Positions 42,053-51,449 of a stretch of 64,000 bases of DNA are shown piece by piece. Source of the DNA: Cronobacter condimenti 1330 (GTDB lineage Bacteria > Pseudomonadota > Gammaproteobacteria > Enterobacterales > Enterobacteriaceae). A model generated the notes under the pieces. That model was given only the letters and a program-made list of their open reading frames with translations. It ran no database searches and was not told the DNA's origin. The stretch is taken from the NCBI RefSeq assembly GCF_001277255.1, contig NZ_CP012264.1, forward strand, positions 1,054,001 through 1,118,000. The letters are read 5' to 3'. Position 1 is the stretch's first letter. The number at the start of each line of letters is the position of its first letter. Made by a program: the position numbers and the translations under genes.

Positions 42053-43915
42053 TCAGGCGAGCCAGTCGCGAACGCGCTGTTCGATCCCGGCGGCAGTGAG
42101 GCCAATCTCAGCGCGGGCTTCGTCCTGCGTGCCCTGCGGGATAAAGTGATCCGGCAGGCCCAGGTTCAGCACCGGCACCGGTTTACGCTTCGCCATCAGC
42201 ACTTCATTCACACCGCTGCCCGCGCCGCCCATGACGGCATTTTCTTCGATAGTGACCAGCGATTCATGGCGCTCGGCAAGTTCCATGATTAGCGCTTCAT
42301 CAAGCGGTTTCACAAAGCGCATATCCACAAGCGTGGCGTTGAGCGCTTCTGCCGCCTGTGTCGCCTCCGGCAGTAACGTACCGAAGTTGAGCAGCGCCAC
42401 TTTTTCGCCGTGGCGCTTGACCACGCCTTTGCCGACAGGCAGTTTTTGCAGAGGCTCCAGCGTCACGCCGAGCGCGTTACCACGTGGATAACGAACGGCG
42501 CTCGGGCCGTCGTTGTAGTGATAACCGGTGAATAACATCTGGCGGCACTCGTTTTCATCGCTCGGGGTCATGATGACCATATCCGGAATGCAGCGCAGAT
42601 AAGAGAGATCGAACGCGCCCTGGTGCGTCTGGCCGTCTGCGCCGACAATGCCTGCGCGGTCGATAGCAAACAGTACCGGCAGTTTCTGAATGGCGACGTC
42701 ATGAATCACCTGGTCGTAGGCGCGCTGTAGGAACGTAGAGTAAATCGCCACAACCGGCTTATAGCCGCCAATCGCAAGGCCTGCCGCAAAGGTGACCGCG
42801 TGTTGTTCGGCGATAGCGACATCGAAATATTGCCCAGGATATTCGCGGGAGAACTCCACCATGCCAGAGCCTTCGCGCATGGCAGGCGTGATAGCCATCA
42901 GCTTGTCGTCTTTGGCCGCGGTTTCGCACAGCCAGTCGCCGAAAATTTTCGAGTAGCTCGGCTGACCGCCGCTGCTTTTCGGCAGCGTGCCGCTTTCCGG
43001 GTCGAATTTCGGCACCGCGTGGAAGGTGATCGGATCTTTTTCGGCGGGCTCATAACCACGGCCTTTTTTGGTCATGATGTGCAGGAACTGCGGGCCTTTC
43101 AGGTCACGCATATTCTTGAGCGTATGTACAAGCCCCAGCACGTCGTGGCCGTCCACCGGGCCGATATAGTTAAAGCCCAGCTCTTCGAACAACGTGCCCG
43201 GCACAACCATGCCTTTGATATGCTCTTCCGTGCGTTTGAGCAGCTCTTTGATAGGCGGCACGTTAGAGAACACGCGTTTACCGCCTTCGCGAAGCGTTGA
43301 ATAAAGCTTACCGGAAAGCAGTTGGGCCAGATGATTATTCAGCGCGCCGACGTTTTCAGAAATCGACATTTCGTTGTCATTGAGGATGACCAGCATATCC
43401 GGGCGAATATCGCCCGCGTGGTTCATCGCCTCAAACGCCATGCCCGCAGTAATCGCGCCGTCGCCAATTACGCAGACGGTGCGGCGGTTTTTTTCCTCAC
43501 GTGCCGCTGCGACAGCGATGCCGATGCCTGCGCTGATGGAGGTGGACGAGTGACCGACGCTCAGGACGTCATATTCGCTCTCGCCACGCCACGGGAACGG
43601 GTGCAGGCCGCCTTTCTGGCGAATCGTGCCGATGCGGTCACGGCGTCCGGTCAGGATCTTATGCGGGTATGCCTGATGACCGACGTCCCAGATAAGCTGG
43701 TCGAACGGCGTGTTGTAGACGTAATGCAACGCCACGGTAAGCTCTACCGTGCCAAGCCCGGAGGCGAAGTGTCCGCTTGAGCGGCTCACGCTGTCGAGCA
43801 GGTAACGACGCAGTTCGTCGCACAGCTTCGGCAAACTCTCTTTTGGCAACAGGCGCAGCTCCGCTGTGGAGTCCACCAGCGCCAGGGTCGGGTATTTGGC
43901 AGTATCAAAACTCAT
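42053..43915 (-). CDS. dxs: 1-deoxy-D-xylulose-5-phosphate synthase
   Basis: 620 aa, as in E. coli. ThDP enzyme: the GHQAYPHKILTGRRD loop, the ThDP-binding GDGAITAGMAFEAMN...NDNEMS, and the C-terminal transketolase domain (AIAEQHAVTFAAGLA, FLQRAYDQVIHDVA). It condenses pyruvate and glyceraldehyde-3-phosphate, the first step of the MEP isoprenoid pathway and of thiamine and pyridoxal supply. Last gene of the xseB-ispA-dxs operon, 26 nt after ispA. Confidence 0.98.
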   Translation of the reverse strand: MSFDTAKYPTLALVDSTAELRLLPKESLPKLCDELRRYLLDSVSRSSGHFASGLGTVELTVALHYVYNTPFDQLIWDVGHQAYPHKILTGRRDRIGTIRQKGGLHPFPWRGESEYDVLSVGHSSTSISAGIGIAVAAAREEKNRRTVCVIGDGAITAGMAFEAMNHAGDIRPDMLVILNDNEMSISENVGALNNHLAQLLSGKLYSTLREGGKRVFSNVPPIKELLKRTEEHIKGMVVPGTLFEELGFNYIGPVDGHDVLGLVHTLKNMRDLKGPQFLHIMTKKGRGYEPAEKDPITFHAVPKFDPESGTLPKSSGGQPSYSKIFGDWLCETAAKDDKLMAITPAMREGSGMVEFSREYPGQYFDVAIAEQHAVTFAAGLAIGGYKPVVAIYSTFLQRAYDQVIHDVAIQKLPVLFAIDRAGIVGADGQTHQGAFDLSYLRCIPDMVIMTPSDENECRQMLFTGYHYNDGPSAVRYPRGNALGVTLEPLQKLPVGKGVVKRHGEKVALLNFGTLLPEATQAAEALNATLVDMRFVKPLDEALIMELAERHESLVTIEENAVMGGAGSGVNEVLMAKRKPVPVLNLGLPDHFIPQGTQDEARAEIGLTAAGIEQRVRDWLA

Positions 43916-43941
43916 CAGAGACTCATCGTGGTGTTATACGT

Positions 43942-44841
43942 TTATTTATCACGTTGGATTATGAAATTCGCTAACGCTTCCAGTGTCGCGGTATCCAGCG
44001 CTTGTGCTTTCAGCGGCGCCAGCGCCGCCAGAGCGTCATCGCACAAACTGCGCGCTTTCGCCTGGGCTTGTTCAAGACCCAGCAGGGCGGGGTAGGTGCT
44101 TTTGCCAAGTTGCTGATCGGCCCCCTGGCGTTTACCAAGGGTTGCAGTATCCCCCACCACATCCAGAATGTCATCCTGTACCTGGAAGGCGAGACCGATG
44201 CTTTCTGCATAGCTATCAAGGTAAGGCAACGCCTCGCGGCCTCTATCGCCCGCACACAGCGCACCCATACGCACCGCAGCGCGGATTAGCGCGCCTGTTT
44301 TGTGACGGTGAATGCGCTCTAACGCCTCGAGATTAACCTGCTGGCCTTCGGCTTCAAGATCGAGCGCCTGACCGCCACACATGCCCGCCACACCGCTGGC
44401 TTTGGCAAGCTCAGAAACCATCGCGAGCCGGTCGCGCAGCGCGACGTTTTCCATCGGCGCGTCACTCAGAATCGAAAAGGCCAGCGTTTGCAGCGCATCG
44501 CCAGCAAGAATGGCACTCGCTTCGCCAAAACGGATATGACAAGTCGGCTGGCCGCGGCGCAGATCGTCATCGTCCATCGCAGGCAGATCGTCATGCATGA
44601 GCGAATAAGCATGAATGCATTCAATGGCCGCCGCCGGGGCGTCAAGCGCCGTCGGATGGACCCCAAACATCTCGCCGGTAGCGTACACCAGAAACGGCCG
44701 CAGGCGTTTACCGCCTAATAATGTGCCGTAGAGCATCGCCTCAACCAGTGGACTCTTCTGAAACGGCAGGCCGCCGATAAAATGCTGTAACGCGCCATTG
44801 GCCCGCTCAGCCTGCGACTGAAGCTGTTGACTAAAATCCAT
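43942..44841 (-). CDS. ispA: Farnesyl diphosphate synthase (geranyltranstransferase)
   Basis: 299 aa, as in E. coli. Short-chain prenyltransferase with the first aspartate-rich motif DDLPAMDDDD and the second DDILD; GGKRLRPFLVYATGE is the substrate site. It makes FPP from IPP and DMAPP for ubiquinone, heme O and cell-wall lipids. 2 nt after xseB and 26 nt before dxs, so it is co-translated with its neighbours. Confidence 0.98.
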   Translation of the reverse strand: MDFSQQLQSQAERANGALQHFIGGLPFQKSPLVEAMLYGTLLGGKRLRPFLVYATGEMFGVHPTALDAPAAAIECIHAYSLMHDDLPAMDDDDLRRGQPTCHIRFGEASAILAGDALQTLAFSILSDAPMENVALRDRLAMVSELAKASGVAGMCGGQALDLEAEGQQVNLEALERIHRHKTGALIRAAVRMGALCAGDRGREALPYLDSYAESIGLAFQVQDDILDVVGDTATLGKRQGADQQLGKSTYPALLGLEQAQAKARSLCDDALAALAPLKAQALDTATLEALANFIIQRDK

Positions 44842-44843
44842 GT

Positions 44844-45086
44844 TTACTCGGCGTCCGGCGTGAAGGGGGTAAGAGGCGCATCTTCATTCTGCGAAAGCAG
44901 GATCTGAACACGCTGTTCCGCCTGTTGCAGTTTTACCTGTCCCTGGCGCGCAAGCTGCACGCCGCGTTCAAATTCATTAAGCGCCTCTTCCAGCGGCAGG
45001 TCGCCACTTTCCAGACGGTTGACGATTTGCTCAAGCTCCGACAGGGCAGTTTCGAAACTGGCCGGCTGTTCATTTTTCTTCGGCAT
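44844..45086 (-). CDS. xseB: Exodeoxyribonuclease VII small subunit
   Basis: 80 aa, as in E. coli. Helical coiled-coil protein (ETALSELEQIVNRLESGDLPLEEALNEFERG). It associates with XseA to form ExoVII, which degrades single-stranded DNA. First gene of xseB-ispA-dxs, divergent from thiI. Confidence 0.96.
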   Translation of the reverse strand: MPKKNEQPASFETALSELEQIVNRLESGDLPLEEALNEFERGVQLARQGQVKLQQAEQRVQILLSQNEDAPLTPFTPDAE

Positions 45087-45299
45087 AGTAAAAGTCTGAC
45101 TCTATGGGTTAACTGTCATTTTCAGCGACACAGCATGGTAGCGGAGACGCAAAGATTAGCAAATAACGCCTTGTAGGTTGGTAATTGGCGCAGTCACACC
45201 GCGATGGTGATATACTGCCGGGCTCACGATGCAGACGCGATGCTGCCTGCAGTACCATTTTCTAAGCCCCGGTGGGCTTGCCAACGAATCATAGCCACC

Positions 45300-46748
45300 A
45301 TGAAGTTTATCATTAAATTATTCCCGGAAATCACCATTAAAAGCCAGTCCGTGCGGTTGCGCTTTATAAAAATACTGACCGGGAATATTCGTAACGTACT
45401 GAAACACTACGATGAAAATCTTGCCGTGGTTCGCCACTGGGACCACATCGTGGTGCGTATTAAAGATGAAACTCAGCACGATACCGTGCTTGATGCACTG
45501 ACCCGCATTCCCGGCATCCACCATGTCCTTGAGGTGGAAGACGTGCCGTTTACGGATATGCACGACATTTTCGAAAAAGCGCTGGCTAACTGGCGCGAGC
45601 AGCTCGAAGGGAAAACGTTCTGCGTACGCGTTAAGCGACGCGGTCAACATGAGTTTAGCTCTATTGAAGTGGAGCGCTACGTCGGCGGCGGGTTAAATCA
45701 GCATATTGCGTCTGCTCGCGTAAAACTTAAGCAGCCTGACGTCACGGTCAATCTGGAAATCGAAGACGATCGCCTGCTGCTGGTGAAAGGCCGCTATGAA
45801 GGCATCGGCGGTTTCCCTATCGGCACGCAGGAAGATGTGCTGTCGCTTATCTCTGGCGGCTTCGACTCCGGCGTGTCCAGCTATATGCTGATGCGCCGCG
45901 GCTGTCGCGTACATTACTGCTTCTTTAACCTCGGCGGCGCGGCGCATGAAATTGGCGTACGCCAGGTCGCGCACTATCTCTGGAGCCGTTTTGGCAGCTC
46001 GCACCGCGTGCGCTTTGTGGCCATCAATTTCGAGCCGGTAGTGGGCGAAATTCTTGAGAAAGTCGACGACGGTCAGATGGGGGTTGTGCTCAAGCGTATG
46101 ATGGTTCGCGCGGCCTCTAAAGTCGCGGAACGCTACGGTGTGCAGGCGCTGGTTACCGGTGAAGCGCTGGGCCAGGTGTCCAGCCAGACGCTGACCAACC
46201 TGCGTCTTATCGATAATGTCTCCGATACGCTGGTGTTGCGCCCGCTTATCTCTTATGACAAAGAGCACATCATCGATATCGCCCGTAAAATCGGTACCGA
46301 AGATTTTGCCCGCACGATGCCGGAATATTGCGGTGTGATTTCCAAAAGCCCGACCGTGAAGGCGGTGAAGGCGAAAATCGAGGCTGAAGAGGCCCATTTC
46401 GATTTCGCTATTCTCGATCGCGTGGTGGAGGAAGCCACTAACGTGGATATCCGTGAAATCGCCGAGCAGACCGAGCAGCAAGTCGTTGAGGTGGAAACCG
46501 TGAACGGTTTTGGCCCGAACGACGCGATCCTCGATATTCGATCTATCGATGAGCAGGATGATAAACCGCTGGTTATCGAGGGCGTCGACGTGGTGTCGCT
46601 GCCGTTCTACAAGCTCAGCACGAAGTTTGGCGATCTTGACCAGAGCAAAACGTACCTGTTGTGGTGCGAGCGTGGTGTGATGAGCCGCCTGCAGGCGCTG
46701 TACCTGCTGGAGCAGGGCTTTAAAAACGTAAAAGTTTATCGCCCGTAA
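45300..46748 (+). CDS. thiI: tRNA 4-thiouridine sulfurtransferase ThiI
   Basis: 482 aa, as in E. coli. N-terminal ferredoxin-like and THUMP domains (about 1-165), a PP-loop ATPase with SGGFDSGVSSYM, and a C-terminal rhodanese domain whose Cys456 (LLWCERGVMSRL) carries sulfur. It makes 4-thiouridine-8 in tRNA and supplies sulfur for thiamine. The ATG at 45300 (MKFIIKLFPEITIKSQS) matches the family; the frame extends 32 codons upstream without conservation. A TATACT (45211-45216) may be its -10. Confidence 0.97.
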   Translation: MKFIIKLFPEITIKSQSVRLRFIKILTGNIRNVLKHYDENLAVVRHWDHIVVRIKDETQHDTVLDALTRIPGIHHVLEVEDVPFTDMHDIFEKALANWREQLEGKTFCVRVKRRGQHEFSSIEVERYVGGGLNQHIASARVKLKQPDVTVNLEIEDDRLLLVKGRYEGIGGFPIGTQEDVLSLISGGFDSGVSSYMLMRRGCRVHYCFFNLGGAAHEIGVRQVAHYLWSRFGSSHRVRFVAINFEPVVGEILEKVDDGQMGVVLKRMMVRAASKVAERYGVQALVTGEALGQVSSQTLTNLRLIDNVSDTLVLRPLISYDKEHIIDIARKIGTEDFARTMPEYCGVISKSPTVKAVKAKIEAEEAHFDFAILDRVVEEATNVDIREIAEQTEQQVVEVETVNGFGPNDAILDIRSIDEQDDKPLVIEGVDVVSLPFYKLSTKFGDLDQSKTYLLWCERGVMSRLQALYLLEQGFKNVKVYRP

Positions 46749-46770
46749 CGTAAAGCGTTCCGCAGCGACA

Positions 46771-46800
46771 AAAATCCCCTCACATGAGGGGATTTTTTTA
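46771..46800. terminator. Bidirectional terminator between thiI and yajL
   Basis: AAAATCCCCTC / GAGGGGATTTT with an ACAT loop and T7 on the plus strand, between convergent thiI and yajL. Confidence 0.9.
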
Positions 46801-46825
46801 TGGGCGCGGCTTAGCGGGATAATGC

Positions 46826-47419
46826 TTAGTAGTCGCGATAGCTGTAGATGCCCGCGGCCAGCACCAGTTGTCCGGCAACTTCATGCGCTTTTTCACGGCC
46901 GACCAGCAGATCAATAATCTTAAGCGCGAAATCCATCGCCGTGCCCGGTCCCTGACTGGTGAGCAGATTAACGCGCGGATCCCATACCACGCGTTTGTCC
47001 TGCCACTGATCGTCTGGGATCGTTGCTTTCAGCGCGGGGAAACCGGTCATATTGCCAACAGGAAAAAGATCATGCGGCACCAGTACGGTGCCTGCCGCTG
47101 CGCAAATCGCCGCGACAATCCGCCCCGAGAGATGAAACTGGCGAACGGTTTCGACCAGCAGCGGGCTGTCGCGAAACGCTTCGGCGCCTTGCAGACCGCC
47201 TGGCAGGACAATCACGTCAAACTCGCCGTCCGCCACTTCAACCAGCGGCGCGTCCGCCAGCAGCCGGACACCGCGTGAACAGACTATCGTTAAATCACCG
47301 TCGCTTGCGACGCTCGCCGTGGTGACGCTGATCCCCGCGCGCACCAGCACGTCTATTGTCGTGACCGCTTCGGTCTCTTCAGTGCCAGGTGCGAGGCATA
47401 CCAGTGCCGATGCGCTCAT
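46826..47419 (-). CDS. yajL: DJ-1/PfpI chaperone-deglycase YajL
   Basis: 197 aa (E. coli 196). DJ-1 family: the conserved nucleophile Cys106 in VAAICAAAG, the acidic partner Glu15-16 in PGTEETEAV, and a conserved C-terminal EKAHEVAGQLVLAAGIYSY. It acts as an oxidative-stress chaperone; deglycase activity is debated. The inner ATG 47419 was chosen because AAGGAG lies 7 nt upstream; the ATG 6 nt earlier is too close to it. It overlaps the panE 3' end by 41 nt. Confidence 0.94.
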   Translation of the reverse strand: MSASALVCLAPGTEETEAVTTIDVLVRAGISVTTASVASDGDLTIVCSRGVRLLADAPLVEVADGEFDVIVLPGGLQGAEAFRDSPLLVETVRQFHLSGRIVAAICAAAGTVLVPHDLFPVGNMTGFPALKATIPDDQWQDKRVVWDPRVNLLTSQGPGTAMDFALKIIDLLVGREKAHEVAGQLVLAAGIYSYRDY

Positions 47420-48293
47420 ACTCATTCTCCTTGCGTTTAATCTGTTCATAAAGACGGCTGTTGACCGGCAGCGACAGGCCATGCGCCCGGGCGCGGCGCA
47501 GCAGATAACCGGTAATGTAATCAATTTCGGTGTGACGCTGCTGGCGTACATCCTGGAGCATCGAGGAGATGTTGGCGGCGGTGCTCTCAATCACCTGCTC
47601 AATATAATAAAGCAGGCTGTCAGGAGACGTATGATACCCCTCGCGTTCCATGACCAGCGCCACTTCGCAGCAGATCTCGCGCACCTCTTCAGGCCGTTCG
47701 CGCAACGCGCCGTTCGGGCAGTTGTAGAGCGCCGTCAGCGGGTTAATCACGCAATTCGCCGCGAGTTTGATCCAGCGCGAGGCGTTAACGTTATCGTGCC
47801 ACGCGACATCCGGCAGGGCCTGCTGAAGCAGCGCGGCCAGCCGGGAGTAATCTTGCGCATCCGGTGTTACCGGGCCGATATGCGTAGTGCCACAGGCGAC
47901 ATGAATGACGTTGTTGCCATCGCGCCGCGCCGCATGCGTCGTGACGCCGGCCAGCATCGGCTGTTCAACGGAACGTAGTTCATCCAGCGTGCCCATACCG
48001 TTGTGTAACAGCAAAACCGGGCTTGCGGCGGGCAGCCGGGCGGCGAGCGCTCTTACCGCTTCGGAAACCTGCCAGGCTTTCAGCGTCACCAGCAATAGCT
48101 CGCTGTCGGTGAGAAACTCAGCGCTGTTGGCCATAAAAGTATGGGTAAACGTACTGCCATCGGTTTCCACCAGACTAACGTGGCAGGATGAATGCGGCAC
48201 ACGTAGCCACCCTTGCACCTCGTGACCTTGTTTATGCAGCGCGCTCATCCAGAGCTGGCCTAAAGCGCCGCATCCAAGCACGGTAATTTTCAT
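47379..48293 (-). CDS. panE: 2-dehydropantoate 2-reductase (ketopantoate reductase)
   Basis: 304 aa (E. coli 303). An N-terminal Rossmann fold with VLGCGALGQLW (residues 5-15), the catalytic Lys in SRWIKLAANCVINPL, and the Glu in the C-terminal helical domain. It makes pantoate for coenzyme A. The ATG at 48293 has GAGGAGG upstream; the open frame extends 53 codons without conservation. It ends inside yajL. Confidence 0.97.
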   Translation of the reverse strand: MKITVLGCGALGQLWMSALHKQGHEVQGWLRVPHSSCHVSLVETDGSTFTHTFMANSAEFLTDSELLLVTLKAWQVSEAVRALAARLPAASPVLLLHNGMGTLDELRSVEQPMLAGVTTHAARRDGNNVIHVACGTTHIGPVTPDAQDYSRLAALLQQALPDVAWHDNVNASRWIKLAANCVINPLTALYNCPNGALRERPEEVREICCEVALVMEREGYHTSPDSLLYYIEQVIESTAANISSMLQDVRQQRHTEIDYITGYLLRRARAHGLSLPVNSRLYEQIKRKENEYERIGTGMPRTWH

Positions 48294-48445
48294 TGTTCCT
48301 CCTCGCCCGCAACGGCGCCGGGCGTTGTGTCGTACATCTAGTATAACGTGAGCGCTTAGGCTTTCGCCTGCTGCCGGTTTCCGGGTTGTGTTATGCGCCT
48401 TTGCGGGTATTATGCAACGCACATACTGAGAGGGAGATAGAAAAC

Positions 48446-48937
48446 ATGCCATCCTTTGACATTGTCTCTGAGGTCGATATGCGCGAAGTGCAGAACGCGG
48501 TTGAGAACGCCACGCGCGAGCTCGAAACCCGTTTTGATTTTCGCAACGTGACCGCGAGCTTCGAGCTCAATGAAAAAAATCAGTCCATTAAAGTGGTGAG
48601 CGAATCTGATTTCCAGGTAAATCAGTTGCTGGATATTCTGCGTGCGAAACTGCTGAAACGTGGTATCGAAGGCAGCTCTATCGAGGTGCCGGACGAGTTC
48701 GAGCATAGCGGAAAAACCTGGATCGTCGAGGCGAAGCTGAAGCAGGGCATTGACTCCGCCATGGCGAAGAAAATCGTTAAGCTTATCAAAGACAGCAAGA
48801 TTAAAGTCCAGGCGCAGATCCAGGGCGAGCAGGTTCGTGTAACCGGCAAAGCGCGTGACGATCTCCAGCAGGCCATCGCACTGGTGCGCGGCGGTAACCT
48901 GGGGCAGCCGTTCCAGTTCAATAACTTCCGCGACTAA
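48446..48937 (+). CDS. yajQ: UPF0234 nucleotide-binding protein YajQ
   Basis: 163 aa, as in E. coli. MPSFDIVSEVDMREVQNAVEN start and two related alpha-beta domains; FDFRNVTASFELNEKNQSIKV and KKIVKLIKDSKIKVQAQIQGEQVRVTGK are conserved. Members bind cyclic di-GMP or RNA in some species; the role here is unknown. The ATG at 48446 is preceded by AGGGAG about 11 nt upstream. Divergent from panE. Confidence 0.96.
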   Translation: MPSFDIVSEVDMREVQNAVENATRELETRFDFRNVTASFELNEKNQSIKVVSESDFQVNQLLDILRAKLLKRGIEGSSIEVPDEFEHSGKTWIVEAKLKQGIDSAMAKKIVKLIKDSKIKVQAQIQGEQVRVTGKARDDLQQAIALVRGGNLGQPFQFNNFRD

Positions 48938-48961
48938 GCGGTCATCGAAACGGCAGATACG

Positions 48962-48988
48962 AAAAAGGGCGGATTTTCCGCCCTTTTT
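48962..48988. terminator. Bidirectional terminator between yajQ and yajR
   Basis: AAAAAGGGCGGA / TCCGCCCTTTTT with a 3-nt loop, between convergent yajQ and yajR. Confidence 0.9.
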
Positions 48989-49014
48989 TCTGCGCCACGT
49001 TGTTGCCCGATGCG

Positions 49015-50379
49015 TTACGCGTTCTGAATACGCTGTTCTATCTCTACGCGATTCGTTACTTTGGTGTCGATTTTCAGATAGGCGCTACGTTCGTCGGTAA
49101 CCACAATCGCCTCGCTGACGCCAGACGTCTCCCGCAGGCGCTGCGCAAGCGTCTCATCTGCCGTCACATCAGGCGGAATTTCAACGCGGATACTGCTGAC
49201 ATACGGCGGCTCTTTCATGGTGGTGCTTACGAGCAGCCAGACCGTCGCCAGCAGCGCGCCCACCAGGAATACCGTCTGCGAGTCAAACAGGCCATCGACC
49301 CATCCGCCAAGCGACCCGCCGATCGCCACGCCAAGAAACTGGCTGGTGGAGTAGACGCCCATTGCCGTGCCTTTATAGCCTGCTGGTGATTCTTTACTGA
49401 TAAGCGACGGCAGCAGCGCCTCCATCAGGTTAAACGCCACGAAGAACAGCTGTACGCCGACAATCAGTTCCCAGAAGTGCGGACCTGCGCCCCACAGCAC
49501 GATTTCAGCAATCAGCAGCAGCGCCACGCAGAAGAGAAAAACACGCTTCATTTTGCGCTTTGCTTCGGCATAAATGATAAACGGCACCACCGAAACGAAG
49601 GAAATCAGCATGGTGCAGAGATAGACCTTCCAGTGCGCTGCTGCCGGGTAACCTGCCGCTTCCAGCTGACCGGGAAGGGCGACGAACGTCGACATCAGCA
49701 GAATATGCAGACACATGATGCCGAAATTGAGCTTCAGCAGCGTCGGCTCAGCCAGCACCTTGCGAAAACAGCCTTTCACCATCCCCGAATCGCGGTTCAG
49801 CACGTGGCTTCCGCTGTCAGGCACAACCCAGAGCGTAATAATAATCCCCGCGGTGGCAAGAACGGCGATCATCCAGAAGAGCGCATGCAGGCCAAGCGCG
49901 TGAGTAATAATCGGGCCAAGCACCATCGCAATAGCGAACGTAACGCCAAAGCTGACGCCGATAAAGGCCATCGCCTTGGTGCGGTTTTGTTCGCGTGTTA
50001 AATCGGAGAGCAGCGCCATGACGGCGGCAGCGATAGCGCCGGAGCCCTGCAGCGCGCGCCCGAGAATAATGCCCCAGATAGAGTCGGTCAGCGCAGCGAC
50101 CAGGCTGCCAATAACAAAAATTGCGAGACCGCCGATAATCAGCGGCTTGCGGCCGATGCGGTCAGAAAGCAGGCCAAACGGCACCTGAAAAATGGCCTGC
50201 GCGAGGCCGTAAATACCGATGGCAAAACCAATCAGCGCTTCACTGGCACCCTGTAGCGCCATTCCGTAAGTAGTAATGACCGGCAGTACCATAAACATAC
50301 CGAGCATGCGCAAAGAAAATACCGTCCCTAAACCCCATGTCGCGCGCAACTCGACTGGCGTCATTTTGTTATCGTTCAT
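49015..50379 (-). CDS. yajR: MFS transporter YajR with C-terminal YAM domain
   Basis: 454 aa, as in E. coli. 12 helices; the conserved loop DRIGRKPLIIGG (about residues 70-80) follows helix 2. Its last about 65 residues (PPYVSSIRVEIPPDVT to EIEQRIQNA) form the small ferredoxin-like YAM domain of this family. The substrate is not known. Start ATG 50379 (MNDNKMTPVELRATWGLG) matches the family, with GAGGTGG upstream; the frame extends two codons upstream to GTG 50385. Confidence 0.96.
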   Translation of the reverse strand: MNDNKMTPVELRATWGLGTVFSLRMLGMFMVLPVITTYGMALQGASEALIGFAIGIYGLAQAIFQVPFGLLSDRIGRKPLIIGGLAIFVIGSLVAALTDSIWGIILGRALQGSGAIAAAVMALLSDLTREQNRTKAMAFIGVSFGVTFAIAMVLGPIITHALGLHALFWMIAVLATAGIIITLWVVPDSGSHVLNRDSGMVKGCFRKVLAEPTLLKLNFGIMCLHILLMSTFVALPGQLEAAGYPAAAHWKVYLCTMLISFVSVVPFIIYAEAKRKMKRVFLFCVALLLIAEIVLWGAGPHFWELIVGVQLFFVAFNLMEALLPSLISKESPAGYKGTAMGVYSTSQFLGVAIGGSLGGWVDGLFDSQTVFLVGALLATVWLLVSTTMKEPPYVSSIRVEIPPDVTADETLAQRLRETSGVSEAIVVTDERSAYLKIDTKVTNRVEIEQRIQNA

Positions 50380-50511
50380 TACCACCTCAGATAAAAAGCA
50401 GGCCTTAGTGTAGTGCGAGGGCAGGGGAGGGTAAATGCCGGGTTATTTAGAAAATATTTCAAGGGTTAACTATTTATGCTGCCAATGAATCGCAGCCTGA
50501 AACGAGGTAAT

Positions 50512-50541
50512 AAAAAAGGGTGCCGGAGCACCCTTTTTTGT
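50512..50541 (-). terminator. Terminator of the cyo operon
   Basis: AAAAAAGGGTGC / GCACCCTTTTTT with a CGGA loop, directly after the cyoE stop (minus strand). It has A- and T-runs on both sides and is near yajR's start. Confidence 0.85.
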
Positions 50542-50550
50542 CTCGATGAC

Positions 50551-51438
50551 TTACCAGACGTAAGTCAGCAGATTATGTGAATCCGGCACCATAAAGTCGA
50601 CTGACATCATCACGCTCAGCGAGGTGATGGCGACAATGGAAAACACAAACAGTTTGCGCGCCCAGACTTTATCATTTTCAGCTTTGTAGCCTCGCAGGGC
50701 CATGCCAAGCCACCAGACGCTGACCGCTGCCGCCACTACCAGGTATTTATACCCGGCATATCCCCCCAGCGAGAGCATCAGGGTCGCCACGGCAAACGCA
50801 ATGATATAAAGGGTGATGTGGTTTTTCGCCACAGAGATCCCTTTTACCACCGGCAGTACCGGAATATTGGCGGCCTGATAATCCTTGAAGCGGAAGATAG
50901 CAATCGCATAGGAGTGCGGCATCTGCCACAGACTGAAAATCGCAAGCAGGATCAACGCGCCCGTATCGAACTCGTTAGTCACTGCGCAGTAGCCGATAAC
51001 CGGCGGCGCTGCGCCCGACAGCGAGCCAATCAGCGTGCCGTAGACCGAGTGACGTTTCATGTAGAGGCTATACACTCCGACATACACCACAAAGCCCATG
51101 ACCGCGAGCCACATCGCCAGCGGGTTCGCGCCGAACCAGAGCAGCATAAAGCCAGCAATACCCAGCAAGGTGGCGTACACCAGCGACATTTTCGGCGAAA
51201 TCAGTCCTTTCACCAGCACACGGTTTTTGGTGCGCTCCATTTTGCGGTCAATATCACGATCGATGTAGTTGTTAAACACACAACCGGACGCCACGACCAG
51301 CGACACCCCCACGAGGGTGAAAAGGAACAGGGGATAGTCGATGCTGCCTTTAGAAGCCAGCAGGAATCCCCCGATAACCGATATCAGGTTGCCGAAAATG
51401 ATGCCTGGTTTCGTTACTTGCAGGTATTGCTTAATCAT
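50551..51438 (-). CDS. cyoE: Protoheme IX farnesyltransferase (heme O synthase)
   Basis: 295 aa (E. coli 296). UbiA-family enzyme with about seven to nine helices; first Asp-rich motif NNYIDRDIDRKMERTKNR and later SYAIAIFRFKDYQAA. It farnesylates heme B to heme O for CyoB, using FPP from IspA. The ATG at 51438 (MIKQYLQVTKPGIIFGN) is the family start. Last gene of cyoABCDE, 11 nt after cyoD. Confidence 0.97.
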   Translation of the reverse strand: MIKQYLQVTKPGIIFGNLISVIGGFLLASKGSIDYPLFLFTLVGVSLVVASGCVFNNYIDRDIDRKMERTKNRVLVKGLISPKMSLVYATLLGIAGFMLLWFGANPLAMWLAVMGFVVYVGVYSLYMKRHSVYGTLIGSLSGAAPPVIGYCAVTNEFDTGALILLAIFSLWQMPHSYAIAIFRFKDYQAANIPVLPVVKGISVAKNHITLYIIAFAVATLMLSLGGYAGYKYLVVAAAVSVWWLGMALRGYKAENDKVWARKLFVFSIVAITSLSVMMSVDFMVPDSHNLLTYVW

Positions 51439-51449
51439 ACTCGCCGCTC

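Noticed and set aside
48294..48452. Longer panE frame (357 codons)
   Set aside because: The extra N-terminal residues are not conserved and overlap the start of yajQ; GAGGAGG supports ATG 48293.
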